Positions 24,359-31,551 of a stretch of DNA of 32,073 nt are shown here, piece by piece. Numbering within the stretch: position 1 is the stretch's first letter; every line of letters begins with the position of its first letter. This DNA is from Streptomyces fuscigenes (GTDB lineage Bacteria; Actinomycetota; Actinomycetes; Streptomycetales; Streptomycetaceae). Below the pieces are notes generated by a model, which ran no database searches, was not told where the DNA came from, and saw only the letters and a program-made list of their open reading frames with translations. Made by a program: the position numbers and the translations under genes. The stretch spans positions 1 to 32,073 of the forward strand of contig NZ_JAKGCV010000018.1 in NCBI RefSeq assembly GCF_021556455.1, in the 5' to 3' direction.

Positions 24359-24862
24359 GTGAGTGAACTCCCCGATCCCACCCGTCTCGTGGGCCGGCGA
24401 TGTGCCCAGTTCGTCCTGGACCGCGCGCTGCTCACGGCGGTGGGAGCCGCTTTGTCGGTCGTCGCGGCCGGGGGTCTGATCCTCCTGGTGCGCGCCGGGG
24501 TGTTCCCCGGCGGGCCCGGTATCGGGCGATGGCTGGCAGGCGCTCTCCTGGTGCCGTTCATGGGTGTCCCGCTGATCGGTGGTTTCTTCAACGAGGTGTG
24601 GCTCCTGCGCCGCAGGGGGAGCACGATCGCCATGCGCATGTTGCGGCTGTGCGTGGTCGACCGCTACGGCACCCGACCCACCTGGTCGGCCTGTCTGCTG
24701 CGCTGGTTGGCCTGGGTGGTGGACGGGGCGCTGTTCGGGCTCGTCGGACTCGTGCTCATGCTGTGCACACGCCACCACCAGCGCCTGGGAGATCTCGTGG
24801 CACGCACGTACGTGGTCCGCGCGGGCGCCGGCGGCGGTCAGCCGGAGGGCTCCCCCGGGTAA
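24359..24862 (+). CDS. RDD-family membrane protein
   Basis: Predicted 167-residue integral membrane protein with about four helices. Seen: the family start RLVGRRCAQFVLDRALLTAV, with an Arg and a following Asp in helix 1 as in RDD proteins, GGFFNEVWLLRRRGSTIAMRMLRLCVVDRYG, and the closing HHQRLGDLVARTYVVR, which is the typical RDD C-terminal pattern (RLGDLxAxTxVV). Some relatives act in ion or solute tolerance, but no role can be claimed here. The GTG 24359 is preferred because of the promoter just upstream; the frame is open much further but without a start signal. Confidence 0.88.
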   Translation: MSELPDPTRLVGRRCAQFVLDRALLTAVGAALSVVAAGGLILLVRAGVFPGGPGIGRWLAGALLVPFMGVPLIGGFFNEVWLLRRRGSTIAMRMLRLCVVDRYGTRPTWSACLLRWLAWVVDGALFGLVGLVLMLCTRHHQRLGDLVARTYVVRAGAGGGQPEGSPG

Positions 24863-24891
24863 CGCGTCGCCCGCCCGCGACGGACACGCGT

Positions 24892-24925
24892 TCGGCCCCC
24901 GCTCCGGGTCGGGAGCGGGGGCCGA
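24892..24925. terminator. Perfect 14-bp hairpin after the RDD gene
   Basis: Bases 24892-24905 pair perfectly with 24912-24925 around a 6-nt loop, 30 bases after the RDD stop. It lies in a convergent gap and may end transcripts from both sides. Confidence 0.8.
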
Positions 24926-25026
24926 GGGGGTCGGCGGCACCGATCAGCCGGACAGCGTCGCGGAAACCCTCGACGTGTCGGCACCGCGGGAGGCGGGCTC
25001 CCGGGTGCGGGCCGCCGGCCCACCGG

Positions 25027-25224
25027 TCAGACCAGGCCCACCGGGGCCGTGATCACGCTCGACGTGCTGACGAGCGGACCGGTCACCGTCGCCACGTCGT
25101 TGACGGTCGACACGACGCCCTGGACCGTGTCACCGAGGCTGAGGCCGCCGAGGCCGCCGGACACGCCGTCCAGCTCGTCGTCGGAGATCTCCTGGGTGTG
25201 AAGTCCCGATATCGCGTTCTGCAC
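25027..25224 (-). CDS. Double-glycine leader precursor peptide, orphan RiPP/bacteriocin-like
   Basis: Predicted 65-residue peptide. The leader (residues 1-24) ends EISDDELDGVSGG, the acidic 'ELxxVxGG' pattern of leaders cut by C39-type peptidases in lanthipeptide, microcin and class II bacteriocin systems. The 41-residue remainder has eleven Ser/Thr, no Cys, no Lys or Arg, no aromatic residue and a hydrophobic end (ITAPVGLV). The GTG at 25224 has an excellent GGAGGAGCCCC upstream, which with the leader pattern makes a real gene likely. No modifying enzyme, protease or exporter is encoded nearby. Without cysteine a normal lanthionine ring is not possible; dehydrated or unmodified products, or a non-RiPP signalling role, are alternatives. 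Confidence 0.8.
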   Translation of the reverse strand: MQNAISGLHTQEISDDELDGVSGGLGGLSLGDTVQGVVSTVNDVATVTGPLVSTSSVITAPVGLV

Positions 25225-26176
25225 GGGGCTCCTCCTTCGTTGTGTGTGGATGAGTGAAATTCCAGAACATCCCGCCGAGCAGCCGGCGCTTCCACGGCAT
25301 GAAAATTCCGGAAGCGCTCGTAGGGAAAATTCCGGTGCGCCGTGATCCCGCACCGGAACGCCGCCCATACAAGCACAGTCGCCTCACTGCCCGAATGCCG
25401 CCGGAGCTCCGGGTGCCGGCGCATCATTTTCCGGTGCACAGGTGGGCACGGAATGCATCCGTTAATTTCACACGGGGCCGATCTTTCGTCCGGGCCGGTC
25501 ATCCGCAAGCAGGAGGCCGTGCGCCGAAAGACGCGCGCTGCCGTCCCCGCGTCCGCCGGAGCGACGAGAAAGGGGTCTCGCGCGCCATGTGATGTTCCAC
25601 GGAACGCCGGACGCTGTGAAAGTTCTGCGCGCGATCCCGCACACGGGGAAATTCGGCATGTGCGGATGTCCGGGCGTCCCGCCCGTGGTGCTCGCGTGAA
25701 GGCTTCCCGGAGGGTCCGGTACGTTCGGCAGCGGCTGCCGCTGCCGCTGCCGCCCAGGCACCCGGACTTCCGGAGGCCGCTCCACCGGCGCGCGCGGTCG
25801 AGGGCCCGCGCCGGACGCCCTGGCGCCGCCGGGTCACTCCCGCCACGCTCATCCCCGTGTCCCTCGCCGACGTCCGCGCCGACGGACTCGCCCGCCGTCG
25901 CGGGCCGGACGACTCGCCGCTCGCCCGCAACGGGATCCAGCGCCCGTCAACACGCCTGTCGTCCAGCTTCTCCACGACACGGCCCACCGGCTTCTCCGTT
26001 CCCCTGGGCGACGCAGCCGCGAGGCACGGTCCCGGACGGGCCACCGCCGCCCGTGCGCCTCACGGCCCATTACGCTCCGTCATCGCCGAGGTGCGCAGTG
26101 CCACGACCTGGACTAGGGTCCTCAAGTAGTCGGGCACGACCGTGAGCAGCGGCGTCGCAACGGATAGGGAACTGCT
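25225..26176. promoter_or_regulatory. AT-richer upstream region of the peptide gene, about 950 bases
   Basis: This divergent gap serves the peptide gene (minus) and the acetate-transporter family gene (plus). It contains repeated GAAAATTCC-type motifs at 25256-25266, 25301-25312 and 25325-25336, a related CATTTTCCGGTGC at 25425-25437, and unusually low GC for this window near 25255-25480. Open frames in 25340-26145 have non-coding composition. A TAGGGT at 26114-26119 is a possible -10 for the plus-strand gene. Confidence 0.45.
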
Positions 26177-26866
26177 GTGTCGCATCCATCGTCGTCCGCG
26201 CAGGCGAAGCTGCCGCCCGGACTCACCGCCCCCGATCCCGCGCCGCTCGGTCTCTTGGCCTTCGCCCTCGGGAGCCTCATCCAGGCCTTCTTCAACGCCG
26301 GGGTCGATCCGGACATCTTTCCGGCCACCTTTCCGCTCGAATTCTTTGTCGGTGGCGTGGTCCAGATGATCGCCGGCCTCTTCGAATTCAGGCAGGGCAG
26401 CAGGCTCGGTGCGACGGCATTCACCCTGCTGGGCGCCTTCTGGGTGTGTTTCGTGGTGTATGTAAAATTCGTCCTGGATTCGTTGCCCGAGGCGCAGGTC
26501 CACTCGGCCACCGGATTCTTCCTCCTGCCCTGGGCGATCGTCCTCTTCGTGCTCACACTGGCCTCCGCGCGCACGACCCTCGTGCTCATGGCGGCCTTCT
26601 TCACCACGACCGTCACCGTCTCCGTCCTGACCGCGGGTCAGTTCACCGAGTCCACGACGCTGATCCGGGTCGGTGCCGTCTTCGGCTTCATCACCGCGGC
26701 GCTCGGCATGTACGGCGCGTTCGCGGGCCTCGTCAACGGCACGTGGGGGCGGCACATCGTCCCGACGTTCCCGGATCCCGGCAAGCGCCTGCAGCGCTTC
26801 GCCGCGAACAAGGGGCGCCCGACCTCCATCACTTCCTCGACCGCGGAGCAGTTGCCGTCGGCCTGA
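26177..26866 (+). CDS. GPR1/FUN34/YaaH family acetate-type transporter
   Basis: Predicted 229-residue membrane protein with six helices, related to the acetate/succinate uptake protein SatP (YaaH). Seen: the family opening DPAPLGLLAFALGSLIQAFFNAG near residues 19-41, FFVGGVVQMIAGLFEFRQGSRLGATAFTLLGAFW near residues 56-89, and the late LGMYGAFAGLVN segment. It probably moves small monocarboxylates such as acetate or propionate, or acts as an ammonium/acetate exporter as proposed for some fungal relatives. The GTG at 26177 has AGGGAA nearby. The C-terminal 30 residues form a polar cytoplasmic tail. It shows no obvious link to its neighbours. Confidence 0.9.
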   Translation: MSHPSSSAQAKLPPGLTAPDPAPLGLLAFALGSLIQAFFNAGVDPDIFPATFPLEFFVGGVVQMIAGLFEFRQGSRLGATAFTLLGAFWVCFVVYVKFVLDSLPEAQVHSATGFFLLPWAIVLFVLTLASARTTLVLMAAFFTTTVTVSVLTAGQFTESTTLIRVGAVFGFITAALGMYGAFAGLVNGTWGRHIVPTFPDPGKRLQRFAANKGRPTSITSSTAEQLPSA

Positions 26867-27261
26867 ACCCCTTTCCCCCGCGACCACGAATGCGGCGACG
26901 AACGAGTCGACGCCCCGGTAGTCCCGGTAGCCCCGGTAGCCCCGGTCCGCCCGGTCGACCGGGTCCACTCGGTCGGCCGGGGCCGCCGAACGGACCGGGC
27001 TGCGCTCGGACAGTGCCGAACGTGGCGCGGTACCCGTCGCGTCCGGTGGCGAGGGCGACGGCGGGGCGCGTGGGACGCGGCGGTCGCGTACCCGCTGTCA
27101 CGGCGGGCGCCGCCCGACACGGCGCGGCCGGACCGGGCTTCGCGCGAGAGGCATGTGATGACGAGAAGGCGTCGCCTCGGCGCGGACGAGCGGTGAGCAA
27201 CTCGCCGACACGGTCGCCGGGGTGGAGGAGGAGCAGTGACACCGCGCGGGGTGAAGGAGGC
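26867..27261. other. Convergent intergenic region with repeat tract
   Basis: No gene is called. The only marked structure is the 9-bp tandem repeat at 26914-26958. Open frames on both strands here translate into collagen-like Gly-Pro runs, an artefact of that repeat. Confidence 0.45.
26914..26958. repeat. Five tandem 9-bp CCCGGTAGC-type units
   Basis: Five consecutive nonamers (CCCGGTAGT, CCCGGTAGC twice, CCCGGTCCG, CCCGGTCGA) decay toward the right. They lie between two convergent genes, as do the 7-bp tracts at 23471 and 30461. Confidence 0.9.
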
Positions 27262-27606
27262 CTACCCGGTGGGGGCCTCGGCGAGCGAGAGGCTGTTCCC
27301 GTCGGGATCGAGCACGACGACGTGGCGTACGCCGTTGCTGTAGGTCTCGACCGGATCGTGGTTGATGCCGTGCGCGGCGAGTCGGGCCAGGACATCGTCG
27401 AGGTGGTCCACGCCGAGCGTGATCATCGCTCCGCCCACCCGCTCGGCTCGCACGGCTCGATCGTCGACGACGACCCACGCGTTCTCGCCGACCCGCCACA
27501 GGTGCTCCTCGCCGACGATCTCGTCTGCCGGGCGGCCGAAGAAGACCTCGAACCACTCCAGTGCCCTGATCCGGTCACTCACGCACATGACGCTGTACAG
27601 ATCCAT
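27262..27606 (-). CDS. VOC-superfamily (glyoxalase/bleomycin-resistance fold) protein
   Basis: Predicted 114-residue single-domain protein of two beta-alpha-beta-beta-beta repeats. Seen: LYSVMCVSDRIRALEWFEVFFGR at the start, the typical VOC opening, and GVRHVVVLDPDGNSLSLAEAP at the end, the classic 'F-DPDGN-x-x-x-x-E' closing strand. Family members are lyases, dioxygenases or drug-binding resistance proteins. ATG 27606 has GAGGAGCGATCC before it. It lies 163 nt downstream of the glycosyltransferase gene on the same strand, so it may belong to the resistance-like block. A substrate cannot be assigned. Confidence 0.85.
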   Translation of the reverse strand: MDLYSVMCVSDRIRALEWFEVFFGRPADEIVGEEHLWRVGENAWVVVDDRAVRAERVGGAMITLGVDHLDDVLARLAAHGINHDPVETYSNGVRHVVVLDPDGNSLSLAEAPTG

Positions 27607-27769
27607 CCGGATCGCTCCTCGGAGTCGTTTGCGACGAAGGACCACTCCCGTGTCCGGAACTCATCGGGGACGGGCGCCGCAGGCAACACCGTCACGCCCT
27701 CGGTACTCGACGGCGCCGCTTGAGCTCGGGGCGGGGGAGGAGCGGAGCAGCCTGGTGCGACGGCGGTGC

Positions 27770-28972
27770 TCAGAGCGAGCGGGGGTCCGCGGCGCCCAGC
27801 ATGTTCCCGATGAGGTCGGCGGCCCGGGCGGTGCCGCCCTCGGCCCGGCAGGCGGCCTGCAACCGCCGTGAACGCGCGATGCGTTCAGGGTCACCGAGCA
27901 GGGCGTCCAGTGCCGCACGCAGGGTTTCCGCCGTGGCGTCGGCGGTGTCCACCCGGCGGGCGACACCGAGCTCCACGAGCCGGTCGGCGTTCATGAACTG
28001 CTCGGCGCCCTGCGGCACGGCGATCATGGGTACGCCCGCCAGGAGACCCTCGCCGCAGCCGCCCATCCCGGCGTGGGTGACGAAGGCGTCGGCCTGTTCC
28101 AGGACGGCACGCTGCGGGACCCAGGAGCGCACCTCGACATTGGGCGGGACGGTGCCGAGTTCGCCCGGGTCGGTGTACTTGCCGATCTGGAGGACCACGT
28201 GCCAGCCGGGCCGGCCGCCGAAGGCTGCGACGCACCGGCGGTAGAACTCCGGTCGGCGTGTGTACGCGGAACCCAGTGAGACCAGCAGCACCCGGTCGGC
28301 GCCGGGCGGCCGGACCCAGCCGGCCCGGTCCGCGGGGGCGTCGTAGCAGGGTCCGACGAAGGTCACCCTGTCGGTGTCGACCCGGTCGGCGTGCGGCTGC
28401 ATCGCTTCCGGGATCAGGGCGAGGGCCCTGGCGGGCGGCCCGGAGAAGGCGTCCACGTCCGTGGTGGCGGCCCCGCAGCCGGCGAGCCACCGCGCGAAGC
28501 GCTCCCGGTACGCGTCGGCGCCGGGCAGTTTCCACATGTGCGCCGCGACGTCCTCCGCGTAACCGTCCCAGCCGACGAACGTCGGGGACAGCTGCACCAG
28601 GGGGCGGCCCTGGCTTTCGGCGAGGGCCCGGGCGGCGTAGGCGCCGATGTCGTAGAGGTAGAGGTCCGGCGGGTCGCCGTCGTAGGCGGCGCGCAGTTGG
28701 GGGAGGGCCTGGACCGCGTCGTCGAGGAAGAGGCTCGCCGCGGCGATCGGATCGGTGGGCCAGTTGTTGTCGGCGAAGGGCAGGGTGGAGGTGCAGGGCA
28801 CCAGTTCCGCACCGCTCGGCTCGATCAGGCCCGCCACCGAGGGGTCGTTGGCGTAGCTGACGCGGTGGCCCCGGGCCACCAGCTCGCGGACGACCGCGAG
28901 GCCGGGCAGTACGTGGCTGACGATGGGCACACCGACCATCGCGATGTGGGCACGCTGACGCTGCTGGGGCAC
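27770..28972 (-). CDS. Macrolide-type UDP-glycosyltransferase (OleD/OleI/Mgt-like)
   Basis: Predicted 400-residue GT-B glycosyltransferase of the macrolide-inactivating type, which attaches glucose to macrolide 2'-hydroxyls and often accepts other aglycones. Seen: AHIAMVGVPIVSHVLPGLAVVRELVARGHRVSY with catalytic-type His20, ALPQLRAAYDGDPPDLYLYDIGAY, IPEAMQPHADRVDTDRVTFVGPCYD, VLLVSLGSAYTRRPEFYRRCV, and the donor-binding THAGMGGCGEGLLAGVPMIAVPQGAEQFMNADRL, all in the order I recall for OleD/OleI. The first half of the usual HGH start is replaced by VSH, but the catalytic histidine position remains. The start is GTG 28972 with only a weak ribosome site, so coupling with the acetyltransferase gene 76 nt upstream is plausible. 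Confidence 0.92.
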   Translation of the reverse strand: MPQQRQRAHIAMVGVPIVSHVLPGLAVVRELVARGHRVSYANDPSVAGLIEPSGAELVPCTSTLPFADNNWPTDPIAAASLFLDDAVQALPQLRAAYDGDPPDLYLYDIGAYAARALAESQGRPLVQLSPTFVGWDGYAEDVAAHMWKLPGADAYRERFARWLAGCGAATTDVDAFSGPPARALALIPEAMQPHADRVDTDRVTFVGPCYDAPADRAGWVRPPGADRVLLVSLGSAYTRRPEFYRRCVAAFGGRPGWHVVLQIGKYTDPGELGTVPPNVEVRSWVPQRAVLEQADAFVTHAGMGGCGEGLLAGVPMIAVPQGAEQFMNADRLVELGVARRVDTADATAETLRAALDALLGDPERIARSRRLQAACRAEGGTARAADLIGNMLGAADPRSL

Positions 28973-29048
28973 GGTCGATCACTCATTTCCCGGGTGGGGG
29001 CGGAACGGCGTGACGGGACGCTGCGGAGGTGGGACGGGGGAGGCGCCG

Positions 29049-29702
29049 TCAGGACCGGCCGATGAGGGCGGCGGCCGCCTCCAGCTCGCCGACGGAGCCC
29101 GCCATGATGGTGCGCACATGCGTGGTGATGTGCTCCGCGGGCCAGTCCCACCAGGCCACGGCGAGCAGGCGGTCGACGGTCGCCGCGTCGAAGCGGGTGC
29201 GCAGAAGGCGGGCGGGATTGCCGCCGACGACGCCGTAGTCGGGCACGTCGGAGGTGACGACGGCGCCGGTGGCGACGATGGCGCCGTGCCCGATGCGGAC
29301 GCCCGGCATGACGGTGGCGCCGTGGCCGAACCACACATCGTTGCCCACGACCGTGTCGCCCCGCCCCGGCAGGTCGGTGATCAGGTCCACATGGTCGGCC
29401 CAGGACCCGCCCATGACCGGGAAGGGGAACGTGGAGGGCCCGTCCATACGGTGGTTGGCGCCGTTCATGATGAACCGGGTCCCGGTCCCGAGTGCGCAGA
29501 ACGCGCCGATGACGAGCTTCTCCGGCCCGTAGTGGTGGAGGACGTTGCGGGTCTCGAAAGCGGTCGGTTCGTCGGGGTCGTCGTAGTACGAGTACGCGCC
29601 GACCTCGATGAGGGGGGACTTCACGAGCGGCTTGAGCAGCACGACGCGCGGCTGGCCGGGTACGGGGTGGAGGACGGTGGGGTCGGCGGGAACGGGCGGC
29701 AT
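29049..29702 (-). CDS. Vat/CatB-type xenobiotic O-acetyltransferase
   Basis: Predicted 217-residue left-handed beta-helix acetyltransferase that uses acetyl-CoA. Relatives inactivate streptogramin A or chloramphenicol. Seen: [14 protein letters not shown] near residue 30, [23 protein letters not shown] with active-site His84, hexapeptide turns [37 protein letters not shown], and [14 protein letters not shown], the standard closing of this family. Length matches Vat and CatB. It is the first gene after the divergent promoter shared with the TetR gene, and the glycosyltransferase gene follows, so both should respond to the same repressor. The actual drug cannot be read from the sequence. Confidence 0.9.
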   Translation of the reverse strand: MPPVPADPTVLHPVPGQPRVVLLKPLVKSPLIEVGAYSYYDDPDEPTAFETRNVLHHYGPEKLVIGAFCALGTGTRFIMNGANHRMDGPSTFPFPVMGGSWADHVDLITDLPGRGDTVVGNDVWFGHGATVMPGVRIGHGAIVATGAVVTSDVPDYGVVGGNPARLLRTRFDAATVDRLLAVAWWDWPAEHITTHVRTIMAGSVGELEAAAALIGRS

Positions 29703-29832
29703 CCTGGTGGCGGTTCCTCTCGGCGGGGCGGACGGACGGGGAGCGGGCGGGGGGCGACGGCTAGTGCGACAATTGTTGCGTTAGGATGCTGGCACGGACC
29801 AGCCCGTCGATCAACCGGATATGGGAGTCCCG
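29703..29832. promoter_or_regulatory. Shared promoter with near-palindrome, candidate TetR operator
   Basis: GCGACAATTGTTGC (29766-29779) is a palindrome with one mismatched pair, centred between the divergent acetyltransferase and tetR-type genes. TAGGAT at 29782-29787 is a good actinomycete -10 for the tetR-type gene and begins 2 nt after the palindrome, so a bound dimer would cover the -35 region. Confidence 0.6.
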
Positions 29833-30441
29833 ATGTCAGACGCGACGACCGCGCGTGACCGCCGTCCGGGCGGCCGGACTGCCCGCATCCGCGCGCAGGT
29901 TCTCGACGCGGTGCGCGCCGAACTCGCGGAGGGCGGACACGAGGGACTTACGGTGGAGGGGGTCGCGACCCGCGCGAACGTCCACCGCACCACGGTCTAC
30001 CGGCGCTGGCGCGACGTGGGCGGACTGCTGGCCGACGTCATCGCGGCCGCCGGCGAGATCGACTGGCAGCCCCCGGACACCGGCTCCCTGAGCGGGGACC
30101 TCACGGCGCTCAACGAGGAGATCCAGGAATCCCTGCTCGTCCGGCCGTCCCTCGCCCGCGCCCTGATGGCCGCGTCCTTCCACTCCGAGCAGGCCGCGCG
30201 GGCCCAGACGCGGCTGTGGGCCGACCGGTACGCCCAGTGCGGAATCCTCGTCGAACGCGCCGTGGAGCGCGGCGAACTCCCCGCCCGCCACACGGACGCG
30301 CGGAGCCTGTTGATGGCGGCCACGGCGCCGGTCTACCACCACCTGGTCCTCCAGCGTGCCGACCCCGACCCGCGACTGCCGCGGCGGTCCGCCGTCGCGG
30401 CGGTGCTGGCGGCCGCCGCGGGCGCCTTCTCCGCCGACTGA
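29833..30441 (+). CDS. TetR-family transcriptional regulator
   Basis: Predicted 202-residue repressor. Seen: RTARIRAQVLDAVRAELAEGGHEGLTVEGVATRANVHRTTVYRRWRDVGGLLADVI (residues about 19-74), the defining TetR helix-turn-helix, followed by an alpha-helical ligand domain. ATG 29833 has GGAG 6 nt upstream; an ATG at 29821 is in frame but lacks a site. Divergent from the acetyltransferase-glycosyltransferase pair with a palindrome between them, it probably represses that pair and itself until the drug binds. Confidence 0.92.
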   Translation: MSDATTARDRRPGGRTARIRAQVLDAVRAELAEGGHEGLTVEGVATRANVHRTTVYRRWRDVGGLLADVIAAAGEIDWQPPDTGSLSGDLTALNEEIQESLLVRPSLARALMAASFHSEQAARAQTRLWADRYAQCGILVERAVERGELPARHTDARSLLMAATAPVYHHLVLQRADPDPRLPRRSAVAAVLAAAAGAFSAD

Positions 30442-30460
30442 GCGCACGCTCCCGCGTCTT

Positions 30461-30488
30461 CGCCGTCCGCCGTCCGCCGTCCGCCGTC
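30461..30488. repeat. Four tandem 7-bp CGCCGTC units with degenerate extension
   Basis: Four exact heptamers are followed to about 30540 by degenerate CCGTCCGCTTCC-type copies. The tract lies in the convergent gap between the tetR-type gene and the DJ-1/PfpI gene. Confidence 0.9.
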
Positions 30489-30604
30489 CGCTTCCGGCTG
30501 TCCGCTTCCTGCCGTCCGCTTCCCGCTTCCGGCTGCCCGTGCACCGGCCGGCCGCCCAGGCGCAGCCGAGGGCCCGGCCCCCCGGTGGACCGGCGGGCCC
30601 CGGC

Positions 30605-31360
30605 TCAGGCGGCGGAGGACTCCTCCAGCAGGGCGAGGAAGCTCCCGGCGAAGTGGTGCGCGTCGCCCGGCCAGCGCGCCGAGAGGTAGTTGCCGTCCCG
30701 GACGACGAACGCCGGGCCCGGATCGTCGGCCGTGTCGCGGCGCGACAGCACCCGGGGCCCGCGACGGAAGTCGGACGGCGTGGCGAGGGCGGCCCGGATC
30801 TCGTCCTCGACGTGCAGCGGGTACGTGCGGTAGTAGCGCCCGAGGCGCCAGGCCGTCAGCAGATGGGCCGATCTCTCCAGGTACTTGGGCAGACACGTCG
30901 TGCGGCGCCCGTGGAGCACGCTGCGCCCGGTGGCCGGGTCCTGGGCCCGGGCGAGTACCAGCGGTCCGTGGCAGATGGCCCCGACGGGCCGGCCCAGCCG
31001 CCAGAAGTCGGCCACCTTCGACTGCAGGACCCGCGAGCCCAGGTACTGCCGCATTCCGGTGGCGTGGCCGCCCGCCAGCAGAAGGCCGTCGTAATCGGCG
31101 GCGACGAGGTCCTCCCAGGCCGCGCCGCCCCGGAAGCGGGGGTCGGCCACCATGCGGTGGTACAGCCGTTTCGGTTCCTCCCGGGCCCCGAGCCTGCCGA
31201 AGAGGACGCCGTCCAGCAGCTTCGGGTCGGCCGCGGGCACGGTCCCCCGGCGCTGCGTCGAGACGACGACGTCGTGGCCGGCCGAGGTCAGCACATGCCA
31301 GGGAACGGCCACTTCGGTGACGTCGAAGTCCCGGTCGGGCAGGGGCATCAGGATCCGCAT
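30605..31360 (-). CDS. DJ-1/PfpI-family protein
   Basis: Predicted 251-residue protein of the class I glutamine-amidotransferase-like fold. Seen: RILMPLPDRDFDVTEVAVPWHVLTSAGHDVVV at the start, DYDGLLLAGGHATGMRQYLGS near residue 90, and RPVGAICHGPLVLARA with the nucleophile-elbow Cys130, the core DJ-1/PfpI pattern AxCHG. Members act as glyoxalases, isonitrile hydratases or chaperones. It is longer than simple PfpI proteins, with an added loop near residues 60-80 and a Tyr/Arg-rich segment near residues 160-190. No good ribosome site precedes ATG 31360, so a slightly different start or a leaderless message is possible. Confidence 0.85.
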   Translation of the reverse strand: MRILMPLPDRDFDVTEVAVPWHVLTSAGHDVVVSTQRRGTVPAADPKLLDGVLFGRLGAREEPKRLYHRMVADPRFRGGAAWEDLVAADYDGLLLAGGHATGMRQYLGSRVLQSKVADFWRLGRPVGAICHGPLVLARAQDPATGRSVLHGRRTTCLPKYLERSAHLLTAWRLGRYYRTYPLHVEDEIRAALATPSDFRRGPRVLSRRDTADDPGPAFVVRDGNYLSARWPGDAHHFAGSFLALLEESSAA

Positions 31361-31551
31361 GGGAGCATCGTGCGCGACCGCGCCGGGCCGATCAACACCG
31401 CTCCCGCCGGTGGCGGCCGGCGCAGCCGCCGACGCGGCCGACCCGGGCACCGGTCCGGCGGCCGGGGCCCGCGGGGAGGGCGGCCCCGCCGGCCCCGGGT
31501 CCCTCACCCGGCCCGCCGGGCCCGTCACCGGATCGCGAGGCCCCGATCAGG

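Noticed and set aside
25593-25606. TGTTCCACGGAACG, reminiscent of a parS partition site
   Set aside because: The centre lacks the two bases (TG) needed for the 16-bp TGTTTCACGTGAAACA-type palindrome, and only one copy was seen.
25340-26145. Open frames in the region left of the acetate-transporter family gene
   Set aside because: Arg/Pro/Ser-rich translations on both strands, no ribosome sites and no family pattern.
26829-27395. Minus-strand open frame with collagen-like Gly-Pro repeats
   Set aside because: The pattern is produced by the 9-bp DNA repeat, appears on both strands, and overlaps the VOC gene; no start signal.
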